This document shows positions 17,778-25,819 of a stretch of DNA of 64,000 nucleotides, one piece after another. This DNA comes from Staphylococcus succinus. GTDB lineage: Bacteria > Bacillota > Bacilli > Staphylococcales > Staphylococcaceae. The number at the start of each line of letters is the position of its first letter. Position 1 is the stretch's first letter. The notes under the pieces are model-generated. The model searched no databases and was not told the DNA's origin. It saw only the letters and a list, made by a program, of their open reading frames with translations. The stretch covers positions 2,170,001 through 2,234,000 of the forward strand of contig NZ_CP118976.1 of the NCBI RefSeq assembly GCF_029024945.1, read 5' to 3'. A program made the position numbers and the translations under genes.

Positions 17778-17806
17778 TTGACAATCATAGTGAATTCTGT
17801 TAAATT
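17778..17806 (+). promoter_or_regulatory. Sigma-A promoter of the MetE-like gene
   Basis: TTGACA (17778-17783), 17 bp, TAAATT (17801-17806). Transcription would begin near 17813, inside or just before the CodY-like box and 40 bases before the ATG. Confidence 0.55.
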
Positions 17807-17814
17807 TTACATAT

Positions 17815-17829
17815 ATTTTTCAGAAAATT
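17815..17829 (+). promoter_or_regulatory. CodY-like box
   Basis: ATTTTTCAGAAAATT differs at one position from the CodY consensus AATTTTCWGAAAATT. It overlaps the predicted transcription start of the methyltransferase gene, a position suited to repression in branched-chain-amino-acid-rich conditions. Confidence 0.65.
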
Positions 17830-17852
17830 CTATAATTAAAGGAGATTTAAAC

Positions 17853-18965
17853 ATGTCAGTTATTCAGAGGCCTTTCAGAGCAGATCATGTCGGTAGTTTA
17901 TTACGACCACAACGCTTAAAAGATGCACGTACAGATTATCAAAATAATGTCATTACTCAAGAGACATTAAGTAAAATCGAGGATGAAGAAATTGAACGTA
18001 TCATAGAAAAACAATTAGAAATAGGATTACATAGCATTACCGATGGTGAATTTCGTAGAAGCTGGTGGCACTTTGACTTTTTAGAGCATTTAGATGGTGT
18101 TGAAGGTTATCAACCTGAACATGGTTTATCATTCGCAGGTGTTGAAACTAGAAGTTACAATGTTAAAGTTATAGATAAAGTTACTTTTAATCCAAACCAC
18201 CCTCATTTTAATCACTTTTCATTTTTACATAACAAAGTTGATGGACGTGCAACAGCAAAAGTTTCAATTCCAAGTCCTAACCAACTTTTCCACCCTGATA
18301 TATTAAATGAAACTATCTATCCTGACATAGAAGATTTTGCTACAGATGTTTCTCAAGCTTATAGAGAAAGTTTACTTAAATTTTATGAATTAGGTGCACG
18401 CTATATTCAACTCGATGATGTATATTGGGCGAATTTAACTTCTGGTTCTCAAAAGACACGTGGCCGTGATCGCTCTGAAGAAGAAAAAGAAGTTGCTCGT
18501 CAACTTGCTTATCGCGTAATCAATGACGCAGTACAAGACTTACCTGAAGACTTACTGATTACAACTCATATTTGTCGCGGTAATTATAAATCTACATGGG
18601 CTATCTCAGGTGGTTATGAACCAGTAGCGCCATATTTATTCAAAGAAAACTTGGGCGGCTTTTTCTTAGAATACGATGATGAACGCTCTGGTGATTTCGA
18701 GCCCTTACGCTTTTTCCCAAAAAATAAGTCAGCAGCAGTATTAGGTCTATTCACTTCAAAAACAGGTGACTTGGAAGACAAATCAAGTATTTTAAAACGT
18801 ATTCAAGAAGCACAAAACTATATCGATTTAAACCAAATTTGTTTAAGTCCGCAATGTGGTTTTGCCTCTACTGAAGAAGGAAATAAACTCACTGAAGATG
18901 AACAATGGCAAAAATTGGCTTATGTGGTAGAAATAGCAAATGAAGTTTTTGGCACAGCTAAGTAA
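17853..18965 (+). CDS. MetE-like cobalamin-independent methionine synthase (YxjG/YxjH type)
   Basis: 370 residues matching the C-terminal catalytic barrel of MetE only, as in B. subtilis YxjG/YxjH. The motifs FRADHVGSLLRP, SITDGEFRR, IQLDDVYW and THICRGN (zinc-site His and Cys) and SPQCGFAST (zinc Cys) are present. It would transfer a methyl group to homocysteine, from an unknown donor because the N-terminal folate domain is absent. AAAGGAG lies six bases before the ATG at 17853. It is monocistronic, with a CodY-like box upstream. Confidence 0.88.
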   Translation: MSVIQRPFRADHVGSLLRPQRLKDARTDYQNNVITQETLSKIEDEEIERIIEKQLEIGLHSITDGEFRRSWWHFDFLEHLDGVEGYQPEHGLSFAGVETRSYNVKVIDKVTFNPNHPHFNHFSFLHNKVDGRATAKVSIPSPNQLFHPDILNETIYPDIEDFATDVSQAYRESLLKFYELGARYIQLDDVYWANLTSGSQKTRGRDRSEEEKEVARQLAYRVINDAVQDLPEDLLITTHICRGNYKSTWAISGGYEPVAPYLFKENLGGFFLEYDDERSGDFEPLRFFPKNKSAAVLGLFTSKTGDLEDKSSILKRIQEAQNYIDLNQICLSPQCGFASTEEGNKLTEDEQWQKLAYVVEIANEVFGTAK

Positions 18966-18984
18966 AAATTAATATATAGCAACA

Positions 18985-19031
18985 AAAGCGAATGATACCT
19001 TCACTCAAATTGTGAAGGTATCATTCGCTTT
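18985..19031. terminator. Bidirectional terminator
   Basis: A perfect 20-bp stem (AAAGCGAATGATACCTTCAC and complement) with a seven-base loop lies between the convergent metE-like and cupin genes. Confidence 0.9.
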
Positions 19032-19041
19032 ACTAATACGC

Positions 19042-19548
19042 TCATTTGTTATTTTTATTGATTGTTTCTAATGACAGAGCATATTTTCTATTAATATCTT
19101 TAAGCTCTGGATATTGATTATTCAGCCATTCATTACTATATAATTCAAAGTTTTCAAATTTAAATGCAGGCTGACACATACAACCTACTAATGCGTAACC
19201 GTCCGTACCTTCAATTGATGATGCAAAAATCGTCCCTTTCGGAACAACATATTGTAAAACATCGCCACTTTCTAAATCTTTGCCAATAGTGACTTGGTGA
19301 TACATACCATCTGGGTTTATCATATGAACAGTTAAAGATTGACCAGCGTGATAATACCAAATTTCATCTGCATCGATACGATGAAAATGCGATATATTAT
19401 CATGTGTTAAAAGGAAATATATACTTGAGTATGATTCACGTCGTAACGTGCTATCATATGCCCCTTTTATCACTTCTCTATAGTAACCGCCTTCAGGATG
19501 TGGTAGTAGTTGTAATTGTTTTATCCAATTTTGTATTTCTTGTTTCAT
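19042..19548 (-). CDS. Cupin_5 (DUF985) family protein
   Basis: 168 residues. LLPHPEGGYYRE (about 14-25) is the DUF985 signature, and a beta-barrel with HFHRIDADEIWYYHAG (about 54-69) supplies the cupin metal-site residues. Possibly a sugar or small-molecule isomerase; the substrate is unknown. It starts one base after the yebC stop, so it is cotranscribed with it. Confidence 0.88.
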   Translation of the reverse strand: MKQEIQNWIKQLQLLPHPEGGYYREVIKGAYDSTLRRESYSSIYFLLTHDNISHFHRIDADEIWYYHAGQSLTVHMINPDGMYHQVTIGKDLESGDVLQYVVPKGTIFASSIEGTDGYALVGCMCQPAFKFENFELYSNEWLNNQYPELKDINRKYALSLETINKNNK

Positions 19549-19549
19549 C

Positions 19550-20266
19550 TTATTTTAAATCCACATTATGAAAGACATTTTGAACATCTTCTAAATCTTC
19601 TAAAGCATCAACGAGTCCTTCAAATGTTTCTTGATCTTCTTTAGATAATTCTATATCAGATTGTGGTAACATCTCAAATTCAGCTACTTTAAATTCTTCA
19701 ATCCCAATCTCACGTAAAGCATCTTGAACTTGCGCAAATTGATCTGGTTCTGCATATACAATTGTCAAACCATTGTCATCAACGACATCTCGAACATCAA
19801 CATCTTTTTCCATCAATGCTTCTAATGTATCATCTCCACTTTTACCTTCAATACCAAATACGGCTGTATGGTCAAACATATAAGCAACAGAACCAGAAAC
19901 GCCCATATTCCCACCATTTTTACCAAAAGCAGAACGTACATCTGATGCTGTTCTGTTAACATTGTTTGTAAGCGCATCTACAATAATCATTGCGCCATTT
20001 GGCCCGAAACCTTCATATCTTAGTTCGTCATAATTTTCTTCTCCCGCGCCTTTTGCTTTTTCAATAGCTCTATCTATAATATGATTAGGAACTGCATATG
20101 TTTTAGCGCGTTCCAACGTTAGACGGAGCGCTTGATTAGATTCAGGATCGGGTTCACCTGATTTAGCTGCTACATATATTTCTTTACCGAATTTTGCATA
20201 AATTCGACTTGTATTTTTATCTTTTTGGGCCTTTTTTTCTTTAATATTATTCCACTTACGTCCCAT
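19550..20266 (-). CDS. YebC/PmpR-family protein
   Basis: 238 residues starting MGRKWNNIKEKKAQKDKNT, with the conserved GFGPNGAMIIVDALTNN and FGKNGGNMGVSGSVAYMF blocks of the YebC family. These were described as transcriptional regulators and more recently, for some members, as helpers of ribosomes stalled at proline stretches. Length is normal. First gene of a pair with the cupin. Confidence 0.93.
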   Translation of the reverse strand: MGRKWNNIKEKKAQKDKNTSRIYAKFGKEIYVAAKSGEPDPESNQALRLTLERAKTYAVPNHIIDRAIEKAKGAGEENYDELRYEGFGPNGAMIIVDALTNNVNRTASDVRSAFGKNGGNMGVSGSVAYMFDHTAVFGIEGKSGDDTLEALMEKDVDVRDVVDDNGLTIVYAEPDQFAQVQDALREIGIEEFKVAEFEMLPQSDIELSKEDQETFEGLVDALEDLEDVQNVFHNVDLK

Positions 20267-20484
20267 AATTTCATCTCGCTTTCTCGATAACTACTAATTT
20301 ACTAACAAGATATATTATACAATATTTTATTAAGATAACATAGACGGATGCACATATCATTCTTAGACTGAAAATCACATTATATATCATAAATTCTGAA
20401 AATAAAGTAGCACGTTTTTGCTAATTTATTTATTATTTTAAATGTTTTATTATTTATCAGAATCGCCCCTGCAATCTATATTTC

Positions 20485-20832
20485 CTACATTTCAATATCT
20501 TCTAACAATGCATTATATTTTTTGATATTTGCTTTATTCATTAAAAGGTATACTTTGCGTTCGTCTTCTGATGAACGCACTTTATTTACTCTACCTTGGT
20601 CAATTAATCGTCTAATAGAAGCAAGAACCTTCGTTCGACTTAATTCTAACTCATCTATAACTATTTTTAAGAATGTCTGTAATAACATTTTTTGTTCACT
20701 ACAATGTTTCTGAATGAGTTCTAATATCGCTATATCATTCATGGTTAATTTATAAGTTGAATCTATATAGTGCATTAAACTATTGTATTTTTTATAGACA
20801 TTTAAATAGTATGCTTTCTTTTCTTCCTTCAC
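20485..20832 (-). CDS. sarX: SarX, SarA-family regulator
   Basis: 115 residues, single winged-helix domain. YKLTMNDIAILELIQKH, DELELSRTKVLASIRRLI and KVRSSEDERKVYL match S. aureus SarX (119 residues as I recall it) throughout; the C-terminus is slightly shorter. SarX represses agr and is itself activated by MgrA, whose gene is 20 kb away. It starts with GTG, with GGAGG eight bases upstream. It is monocistronic with a long AT-rich promoter region. Confidence 0.9.
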   Translation of the reverse strand: MKEEKKAYYLNVYKKYNSLMHYIDSTYKLTMNDIAILELIQKHCSEQKMLLQTFLKIVIDELELSRTKVLASIRRLIDQGRVNKVRSSEDERKVYLLMNKANIKKYNALLEDIEM

Positions 20833-21253
20833 CCTTTATACCTCCAATAAATATGAATTATCCAGCTATAAGATAATCATTATTCTATATATTCTGCTTC
20901 ATTATCATTTGGCATTCACTCATGTATTGTGTTAAATACTATATCCTATACTTAGATTGGATATCATCCCTATTCCAAATAGAACACTAATATGCATAGT
21001 ATTATATTCCATTTATGGTGTCAATTTATCGATTGTAATGATAATTTTCATATTTTATGACATTAATTCATATCTGCTAAACTAATCAATCCTTATATTC
21101 ATACCCTTTAAATGTCATATTATTATATTTAATTCATAATAATTTCCAATAAAAAAACACACTCAAATATACTTAAAGTGTGTTAAAAACTAACTTTTAG
21201 AGTTATCTAATATCATGTCTATAACCTATCAAACATAAACATTATGCGTGAAG
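20833..21253. other. sarX promoter region, no gene
   Basis: This 420-bp AT-rich stretch has no credible reading frame. It contains a degenerate Fur-like palindrome AGATAATCATTATTC (20871-20885, 12 of 15 matches) and a terminator for the gene on its right. Long upstream regions with several promoters are usual for sar-family genes. Confidence 0.5.
21151..21184 (-). terminator. Terminator of the Bax-inhibitor-1 gene
   Basis: AACACACT (21156-21163) pairs with AGTGTGTT (21177-21184), with a run of seven T's following on the minus strand. Confidence 0.7.
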
Positions 21254-21907
21254 TTATTTTTTGAAGCGATTTGCTAAGTTTAATACGTACTTTATGATGT
21301 GTAATAGGTTTATAAATAAATTAAAGCCCATCTCTCGTGGTGAAAATTGCCCCCGTTTCATACGATTAAAATCATATAATGTGTATAGGAGAAAAAGTAA
21401 TAATCCGACTACGGTTATAATTGTATGGAAAATTGGATTTTGTATAAACATCCCTATAAGACTTGCAACAATTAAAGCAATCAATGTTACAAATAAATAT
21501 TTTCCCATACTAGAAGCATTTCCAATTAAGAAATAGCCAATAATACCAAAAGCTATAAATGCTGCAATAGCTAATATAATATTTTTATAGAATACTTCTG
21601 GCCCTAGATTCTGCAAATATATCGTGAAGGTCGCATATGATAATAAACCGACTACTATTGCATATATATGGGAAATCACGAGTCCATATTTACGTGCTCG
21701 GTTTGAAATAACCGTAATAAGGACCAATCCGAGTAGTACAAATGATAATGGTTTTCTCCACTCCATTGGTAAGTATTGTCCAAAGTAACAACCTATACCA
21801 AAAATAATCCAGTAATATACAAAAAATAGCCAAACTTTACCATATGCATGTGACTTAGACTTACTTTTAGACTGTTGCTGATGTGTGTGTTGTGCTGATT
21901 CAGCCAA
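21254..21907 (-). CDS. Bax inhibitor-1/YetJ family membrane protein
   Basis: About 217 residues: a hydrophilic His/Gln/Ser/Lys-rich N-terminus of about 20 residues, then seven predicted helices. The ending LYTLYDFNRMKRGQ...MGFNLFINLLHIIKYVLNLA is the BI-1 signature (helix 6 Asp and the re-entrant helix 7). Bacterial YetJ is a pH-sensitive calcium leak channel. The frame allows a GTG at 21916, but the AAGGAG overlaps it; a TTG at 21907 has correct spacing (8 bases) and is chosen. Confidence 0.8.
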   Translation of the reverse strand: MAESAQHTHQQQSKSKSKSHAYGKVWLFFVYYWIIFGIGCYFGQYLPMEWRKPLSFVLLGLVLITVISNRARKYGLVISHIYAIVVGLLSYATFTIYLQNLGPEVFYKNIILAIAAFIAFGIIGYFLIGNASSMGKYLFVTLIALIVASLIGMFIQNPIFHTIITVVGLLLFLLYTLYDFNRMKRGQFSPREMGFNLFINLLHIIKYVLNLANRFKK

Positions 21908-22221
21908 TTCTCCCACTCCTTAATTATCTATCATTACTTTTGTAACCAATATAACATTTCTGAATCAAAGTTAATATCATTCACTCATTCCATTACTTTA
22001 ATATTTATATTTTCACTCATTTCTTATATTGCAAACATCATTTTGAAGTCATCACTTTCAAAATTTAACTATAAGGTACAAAAATAGGTGCAAAAATAGT
22101 CCAAAGAAATATTACAGAATGTTAAAGTGACAGGATTAATTATAGGTATATGATGCTTTTAAAACTGCATTGTGAAGGTATTCAACCAATATATTATGAT
22201 TTGATTTTAAATGTTAATAAT

Positions 22222-22238
22222 ATTACAACTCTATAACA
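22222..22238 (-). promoter_or_regulatory. WalR-like box upstream of the LysM-CHAP gene
   Basis: On the minus strand TGTTAT, 5 bp, TGTAAT fits the WalR consensus (TGTWAH-N5-TGTWAH) at every defined position. It lies about 120 bp before the start of a wall-hydrolase gene of a class controlled by WalKR. The remainder of 21908-22359 holds no gene. Confidence 0.6.
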
Positions 22239-22359
22239 TCAAACACAAAGCAATGCTTTTTTGTTAGTATGAAACGTGAATTTAGATTAAAAATCTTAAA
22301 AATGTATTTAATTACTTAATCGGGCGTTAAATATAATAGGAATCAGAGGAGGAGTTCTT

Positions 22360-23169
22360 TTGAAAAAGTTAGCATTTGCAGTCACAGCTGCTTCAGGTGC
22401 AGCGGCATTTATCGCTAATCATGAAGCCGATGCTTCAACTCAGCACACGGTAAAATCTGGTGAGTCACTTTGGACTATCTCACAACAATACGGCGTATCC
22501 GTAGAAGAGATCAAACAAAATAACAATATCAATAATAATATTGTATTTCCGGGACAAGTTATTGAAATTGGTGGAAGTGCATCACAAGAAGGCTCAAGTT
22601 CAAATACTACTTCACAATCATCTGGTGGCACTACACACACGGTTAAGTCTGGAGAATCATTAAATATAATCGCTAATAATTATGGTGTTACTGTAGATGA
22701 ACTTGTTTCAGCAAATAACTTAAATGGTTATATTATACAACCTAACCAAACACTAACTATTCCTGGTACTACAGGAGCAGGTGGCTCTGGTGGTAACACT
22801 ACACAAACAAGCAACACAAACACTGCTTCAACAGCTAGTGATCAAAACTTATACGACTGGGGACAGTGTACATGGCACGTATTTAATCGTAGAGCTGAGA
22901 CTGGCCAACCGATTAGTACATATTGGTGGAACGCTGATCATTGGGCAAACAATGCTGCTGCTGATGGTTATACTGTTAATAATACGCCAAGCGCTGGATC
23001 AATCTTACAAACATATTCAGGCGCTGTAGGTCACGTTGCATATGTAGAACAAGTTAATCCTGATGGAAGTATTTTAATTTCAGAAATGAATTACAATACA
23101 CCTCCAGGTACAGTGGATTATCGTACTATTCCTGCTTCAGAAGTTTCAAGCTATAATTATATACACTAG
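22360..23169 (+). CDS. LysM-CHAP cell-wall hydrolase (SsaA-like)
   Basis: 269 residues: signal peptide to about residue 26 (cleavage after ADAS), LysM at about 28-70 and 92-134 (each beginning HTVKSGES), a Ser/Thr/Gly linker, and a C-terminal CHAP domain from about 160. Catalytic Cys170 (WGQCTWHVF), His225 (VGHVAYVE) and the ISEMNYN motif are intact. It is a secreted amidase/endopeptidase acting on staphylococcal peptidoglycan, related to SsaA and Sle1. It starts with TTG behind a strong GGAGGAG. Probably WalKR-controlled. Confidence 0.93.
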   Translation: MKKLAFAVTAASGAAAFIANHEADASTQHTVKSGESLWTISQQYGVSVEEIKQNNNINNNIVFPGQVIEIGGSASQEGSSSNTTSQSSGGTTHTVKSGESLNIIANNYGVTVDELVSANNLNGYIIQPNQTLTIPGTTGAGGSGGNTTQTSNTNTASTASDQNLYDWGQCTWHVFNRRAETGQPISTYWWNADHWANNAAADGYTVNNTPSAGSILQTYSGAVGHVAYVEQVNPDGSILISEMNYNTPPGTVDYRTIPASEVSSYNYIH

Positions 23170-23214
23170 TACAAATTAAATCGTTTATGGATTATCTCCA
23201 TACCGACGTAGTTC

Positions 23215-23271
23215 ACCGATAAATTTTCTAATGTGAGTTTAACTCACTTATGAAGATTTATCGGTTTTTTT
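23215..23271 (+). terminator. Terminator of the LysM-CHAP gene
   Basis: ACCGATAAAT (23215-23224) pairs with ATTTATCGGT (23256-23265), with an inner hairpin GAGTTTAACTC, followed by a T-run. Confidence 0.85.
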
Positions 23272-23357
23272 AATTTACATACATTCAATAAAATTTAAAT
23301 ACTAATTCTATATATAGTAACGATATTTTCATATATTTCTATTATCATAGTCATAAT

Positions 23358-23578
23358 TTGACAATTTCAAATATGATTTTGTATGCATAACCTCTGTGTG
23401 ACCGTAACAGCAATAATCAAGGCTTATATATACTTTCTGTTGAGGTTAATCCTTTCATTTTATATTCCCTCACAATAACGCTCTACACCTCACTTATAAA
23501 AATGGTTTTTATTGCTCATATTGTATGAAATATCATAAAAAATAAGCAATAACCTAAAATGGTTATTGCTTATTTTTT
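23358..23578 (+). ncRNA. Possible small RNA in the ssaA-like/pit gap (weak)
   Basis: The 477-bp gap 23170-23646 has no gene, but after the first terminator it contains TTGACA (23358-23363), 18 bp, TATGCA, and then a second strong terminator on the same strand at 23537-23578. Together these could make an RNA of about 190 bases. The terminator may instead simply serve the pit gene from the other side, so the call is tentative. Confidence 0.25.
23537..23578. terminator. Bidirectional terminator
   Basis: A perfect 18-bp stem (AAAAAATAAGCAATAACC and complement) with a six-base loop, 69 bp beyond the pit stop. Confidence 0.85.
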
Positions 23579-23646
23579 AATGTAGCTATCATCTCATGTG
23601 AAAACTACTATATATTAATACCTATTATTTTAATTGAAGTTTAAAA

Positions 23647-24654
23647 TTAAAGGAAAATATTCATAATATAAAATATAACTGCTGCTAATACTGCCGAAAT
23701 AGGTAATGTAATTACCCAAGTTATAATCATTCGCTGTGCCGTGTTCCATTTCACACCTTTAATACGGTTAGATGAACCAACACCTAAGATAGATGAAGAT
23801 ACAACATGTGTCGTTGATAGCGGAAAATGTAATGATGATGCTACAAAAATTGTTAATGCAGATGATAAATCTGCTGCAGCTCCATTAGCTGGACGAATTT
23901 TCATGATGTTTCCACCAACAGTTTTAATGATTTTCCAACCACCAACTGCAGTACCTAAGCCCATTGCAGTCGCACAAGCAACTTTAACCCATAGTTGTGG
24001 TTCTACACTTGAACCTGTTTGCACACCAGCAACGATTAAAGCTAGCGTAATGATTCCCATTGATTTTTGAGCATCGTTGGTACCATGTGAAAATGATTGT
24101 AATGATGCTGTGAAAATTTGGAAAAATCTAAAATTACGATTCGCTTTCGTCAAATTAGCATTTTTAAATACGACTTTTACAATAGAGTAAATAATGAACC
24201 CTACACCAAAAGCAATGATTGGTGATACAAGTAATACGATAATGATTTTTGCAAATCCTTGATAATGTAGTACAGCAAATGAACCTTGTGACGCTATAGC
24301 CGCTCCTGCGATTGAACCAATCAACGCATGAGAAGATGAACTTGGTATACCATAAAACCAAGTAAGTAAATTCCATAAAATTGCTGAAATAATTGCAGCT
24401 AATACTACAACTAGCCCATTTTCTAATTTAAATGGGTCTACAATATCTTTTGTAATTGTACCTGCAACCCCAGTAAAAGTTAATGCACCAATAAAGTTCA
24501 TAACTGCTGCTAATAGAATAGCAGTTCTAGGAGTTAAAGCACGCGTTGAAACAGCAGTAGCAACAGCATTGGCTGTATCATGGAAACCATTGATAAAGTC
24601 AAATACAAGTGAAAAAATTACGATAGCTACTGTGATGATCAAAATATATTCCAT
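23647..24654 (-). CDS. pit: PiT-family inorganic phosphate transporter
   Basis: 335 residues and about ten helices. The duplicated PiT signatures are GFHDTANAVATAVSTRAL (about 23-40) and SFSHGTNDAQKSMG (about 192-205). It is a low-affinity symporter of metal-phosphate with protons. It starts 13 bases after the DUF47 stop behind AAGGAG and is cotranscribed with it, the standard arrangement. Confidence 0.93.
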   Translation of the reverse strand: MEYILIITVAIVIFSLVFDFINGFHDTANAVATAVSTRALTPRTAILLAAVMNFIGALTFTGVAGTITKDIVDPFKLENGLVVVLAAIISAILWNLLTWFYGIPSSSSHALIGSIAGAAIASQGSFAVLHYQGFAKIIIVLLVSPIIAFGVGFIIYSIVKVVFKNANLTKANRNFRFFQIFTASLQSFSHGTNDAQKSMGIITLALIVAGVQTGSSVEPQLWVKVACATAMGLGTAVGGWKIIKTVGGNIMKIRPANGAAADLSSALTIFVASSLHFPLSTTHVVSSSILGVGSSNRIKGVKWNTAQRMIITWVITLPISAVLAAVIFYIMNIFL

Positions 24655-24667
24655 AAGTTAGGACTCC

Positions 24668-25285
24668 TTAGCTATTTTTCATAATTATAGTTTCAAAGTT
24701 ATTTGCTACAGCCTGACATTTATCAGCGATTTCTTCCATACTTTCGTATATCTCTTTAATTTTAATAAGTGTGATTGGATCTGTCTCACTACTAAAAATA
24801 TGTTTGATAGACTGACGTAAAATACCATCACAATTTGTTTCGAATTCTTTAATATTAATTGAATGGATGCGCATGTGTGATAATTTTTTATCAACAAGTA
24901 ATCCAACAGCTAGCTTCATTTCTGCAATAGCTTTTTGAATGTTGTCGACAAATTCAGCCATATATTCATCTGTGTATTCAATAGAGTACATTTCAAACAT
25001 TGCTGATGTTTCTTCCATTGCATCTAAAACATCATCAATTGCGTTACATAAAGAGAGGATATCCTCACGTTCAATAGGTGTGATAAAAGTTTGATTTAAA
25101 TCTGAAATGACTTGATGCATCAATTCGTCACCATGTGATTCATACGTTTTAATGTTGTCTGAATATGCTTTAAGATCTAAGTGACTATTAAAATCCATTT
25201 TACCAAATTCAATTGCTGCTCGGTCTAAGTTAAAGACCATTTCCTCAAGTTGCACCATGAACTTATCTTTTTTCTTGTTAAACAT
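24668..25285 (-). CDS. DUF47 PhoU-like accessory protein
   Basis: 205 residues, all-helical, with the PhoU-like E/D-xxx-D metal motifs (LCNAIDDVLDAMEETS, YESMEEIADKC). DUF47 proteins act with Pit transporters in phosphate uptake control. The frame extends to 25330, but GGAGG and the length of relatives point to the ATG at 25285. First gene of the pair. Confidence 0.9.
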   Translation of the reverse strand: MFNKKKDKFMVQLEEMVFNLDRAAIEFGKMDFNSHLDLKAYSDNIKTYESHGDELMHQVISDLNQTFITPIEREDILSLCNAIDDVLDAMEETSAMFEMYSIEYTDEYMAEFVDNIQKAIAEMKLAVGLLVDKKLSHMRIHSINIKEFETNCDGILRQSIKHIFSSETDPITLIKIKEIYESMEEIADKCQAVANNFETIIMKNS

Positions 25286-25509
25286 CCAAAAAATCCTCCA
25301 TTTACAGCGACTGTTTCCAATCACCTTCAATAAATTTAAAAAATTAAAATCCTTTCAGACAAACTAAGATTGGCAAGATTTACAATTCCCTCATCATTTT
25401 ATTAATCAATATGTTTGTTTGTTATATGTATATTAATGAGTTTTTGCTCGTATAGTTTTAAAAAATCTCACAAAATGTCGATTTGTCCTTAATTGAAAAT
25501 AGCACAAAA

Positions 25510-25546
25510 TTTACAATCCCACAATTAAATTTACAAATTCTTAACA
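25510..25546 (+). promoter_or_regulatory. PhoP-like direct repeats (tentative)
   Basis: TTTACA (25510), TTTACA (25530) and TTAACA (25541) are spaced by about two and one helical turns, resembling PhoP boxes (TTHACA repeats with 11-bp period). They lie 225-275 bp upstream of the pit operon. The rest of 25286-25817 is AT-rich and without genes. Confidence 0.3.
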
Positions 25547-25783
25547 TTACATTTCTGTAAACATATTGATTGTGTGTTATTACACTTAATAAATATATTG
25601 ATTTGTAACTCCTAATTTATGTTCATTATTAAATTGTACGCATTTCCATTTCTATTACAAAACAATAACACACTACATATAATTGCATATTTATTATAAT
25701 GATTCAACTAGTAATTTTGTTACTGCTTATATTGTTGTCATTGCTTATTTTTCTACTATGATAAAGCCATAATGTTAACCCAC

Positions 25784-25819
25784 AAAAAAACTTTGGAATA
25801 CAAAATGACTTCCAAAGTT
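25784..25819 (-). terminator. graS terminator
   Basis: AACTTTGGAA (25789-25798) pairs with TTCCAAAGTT (25810-25819), which includes the last bases of graS, followed on the minus strand by seven T's. Transcription thus ends directly after graS, where vraF follows in S. aureus. Confidence 0.85.

Noticed and set aside
17831..17836. TATAAT as a second promoter for the MetE-like gene
   Set aside because: It would start transcription at or beyond the ribosome site, and no -35 with proper spacing is present.
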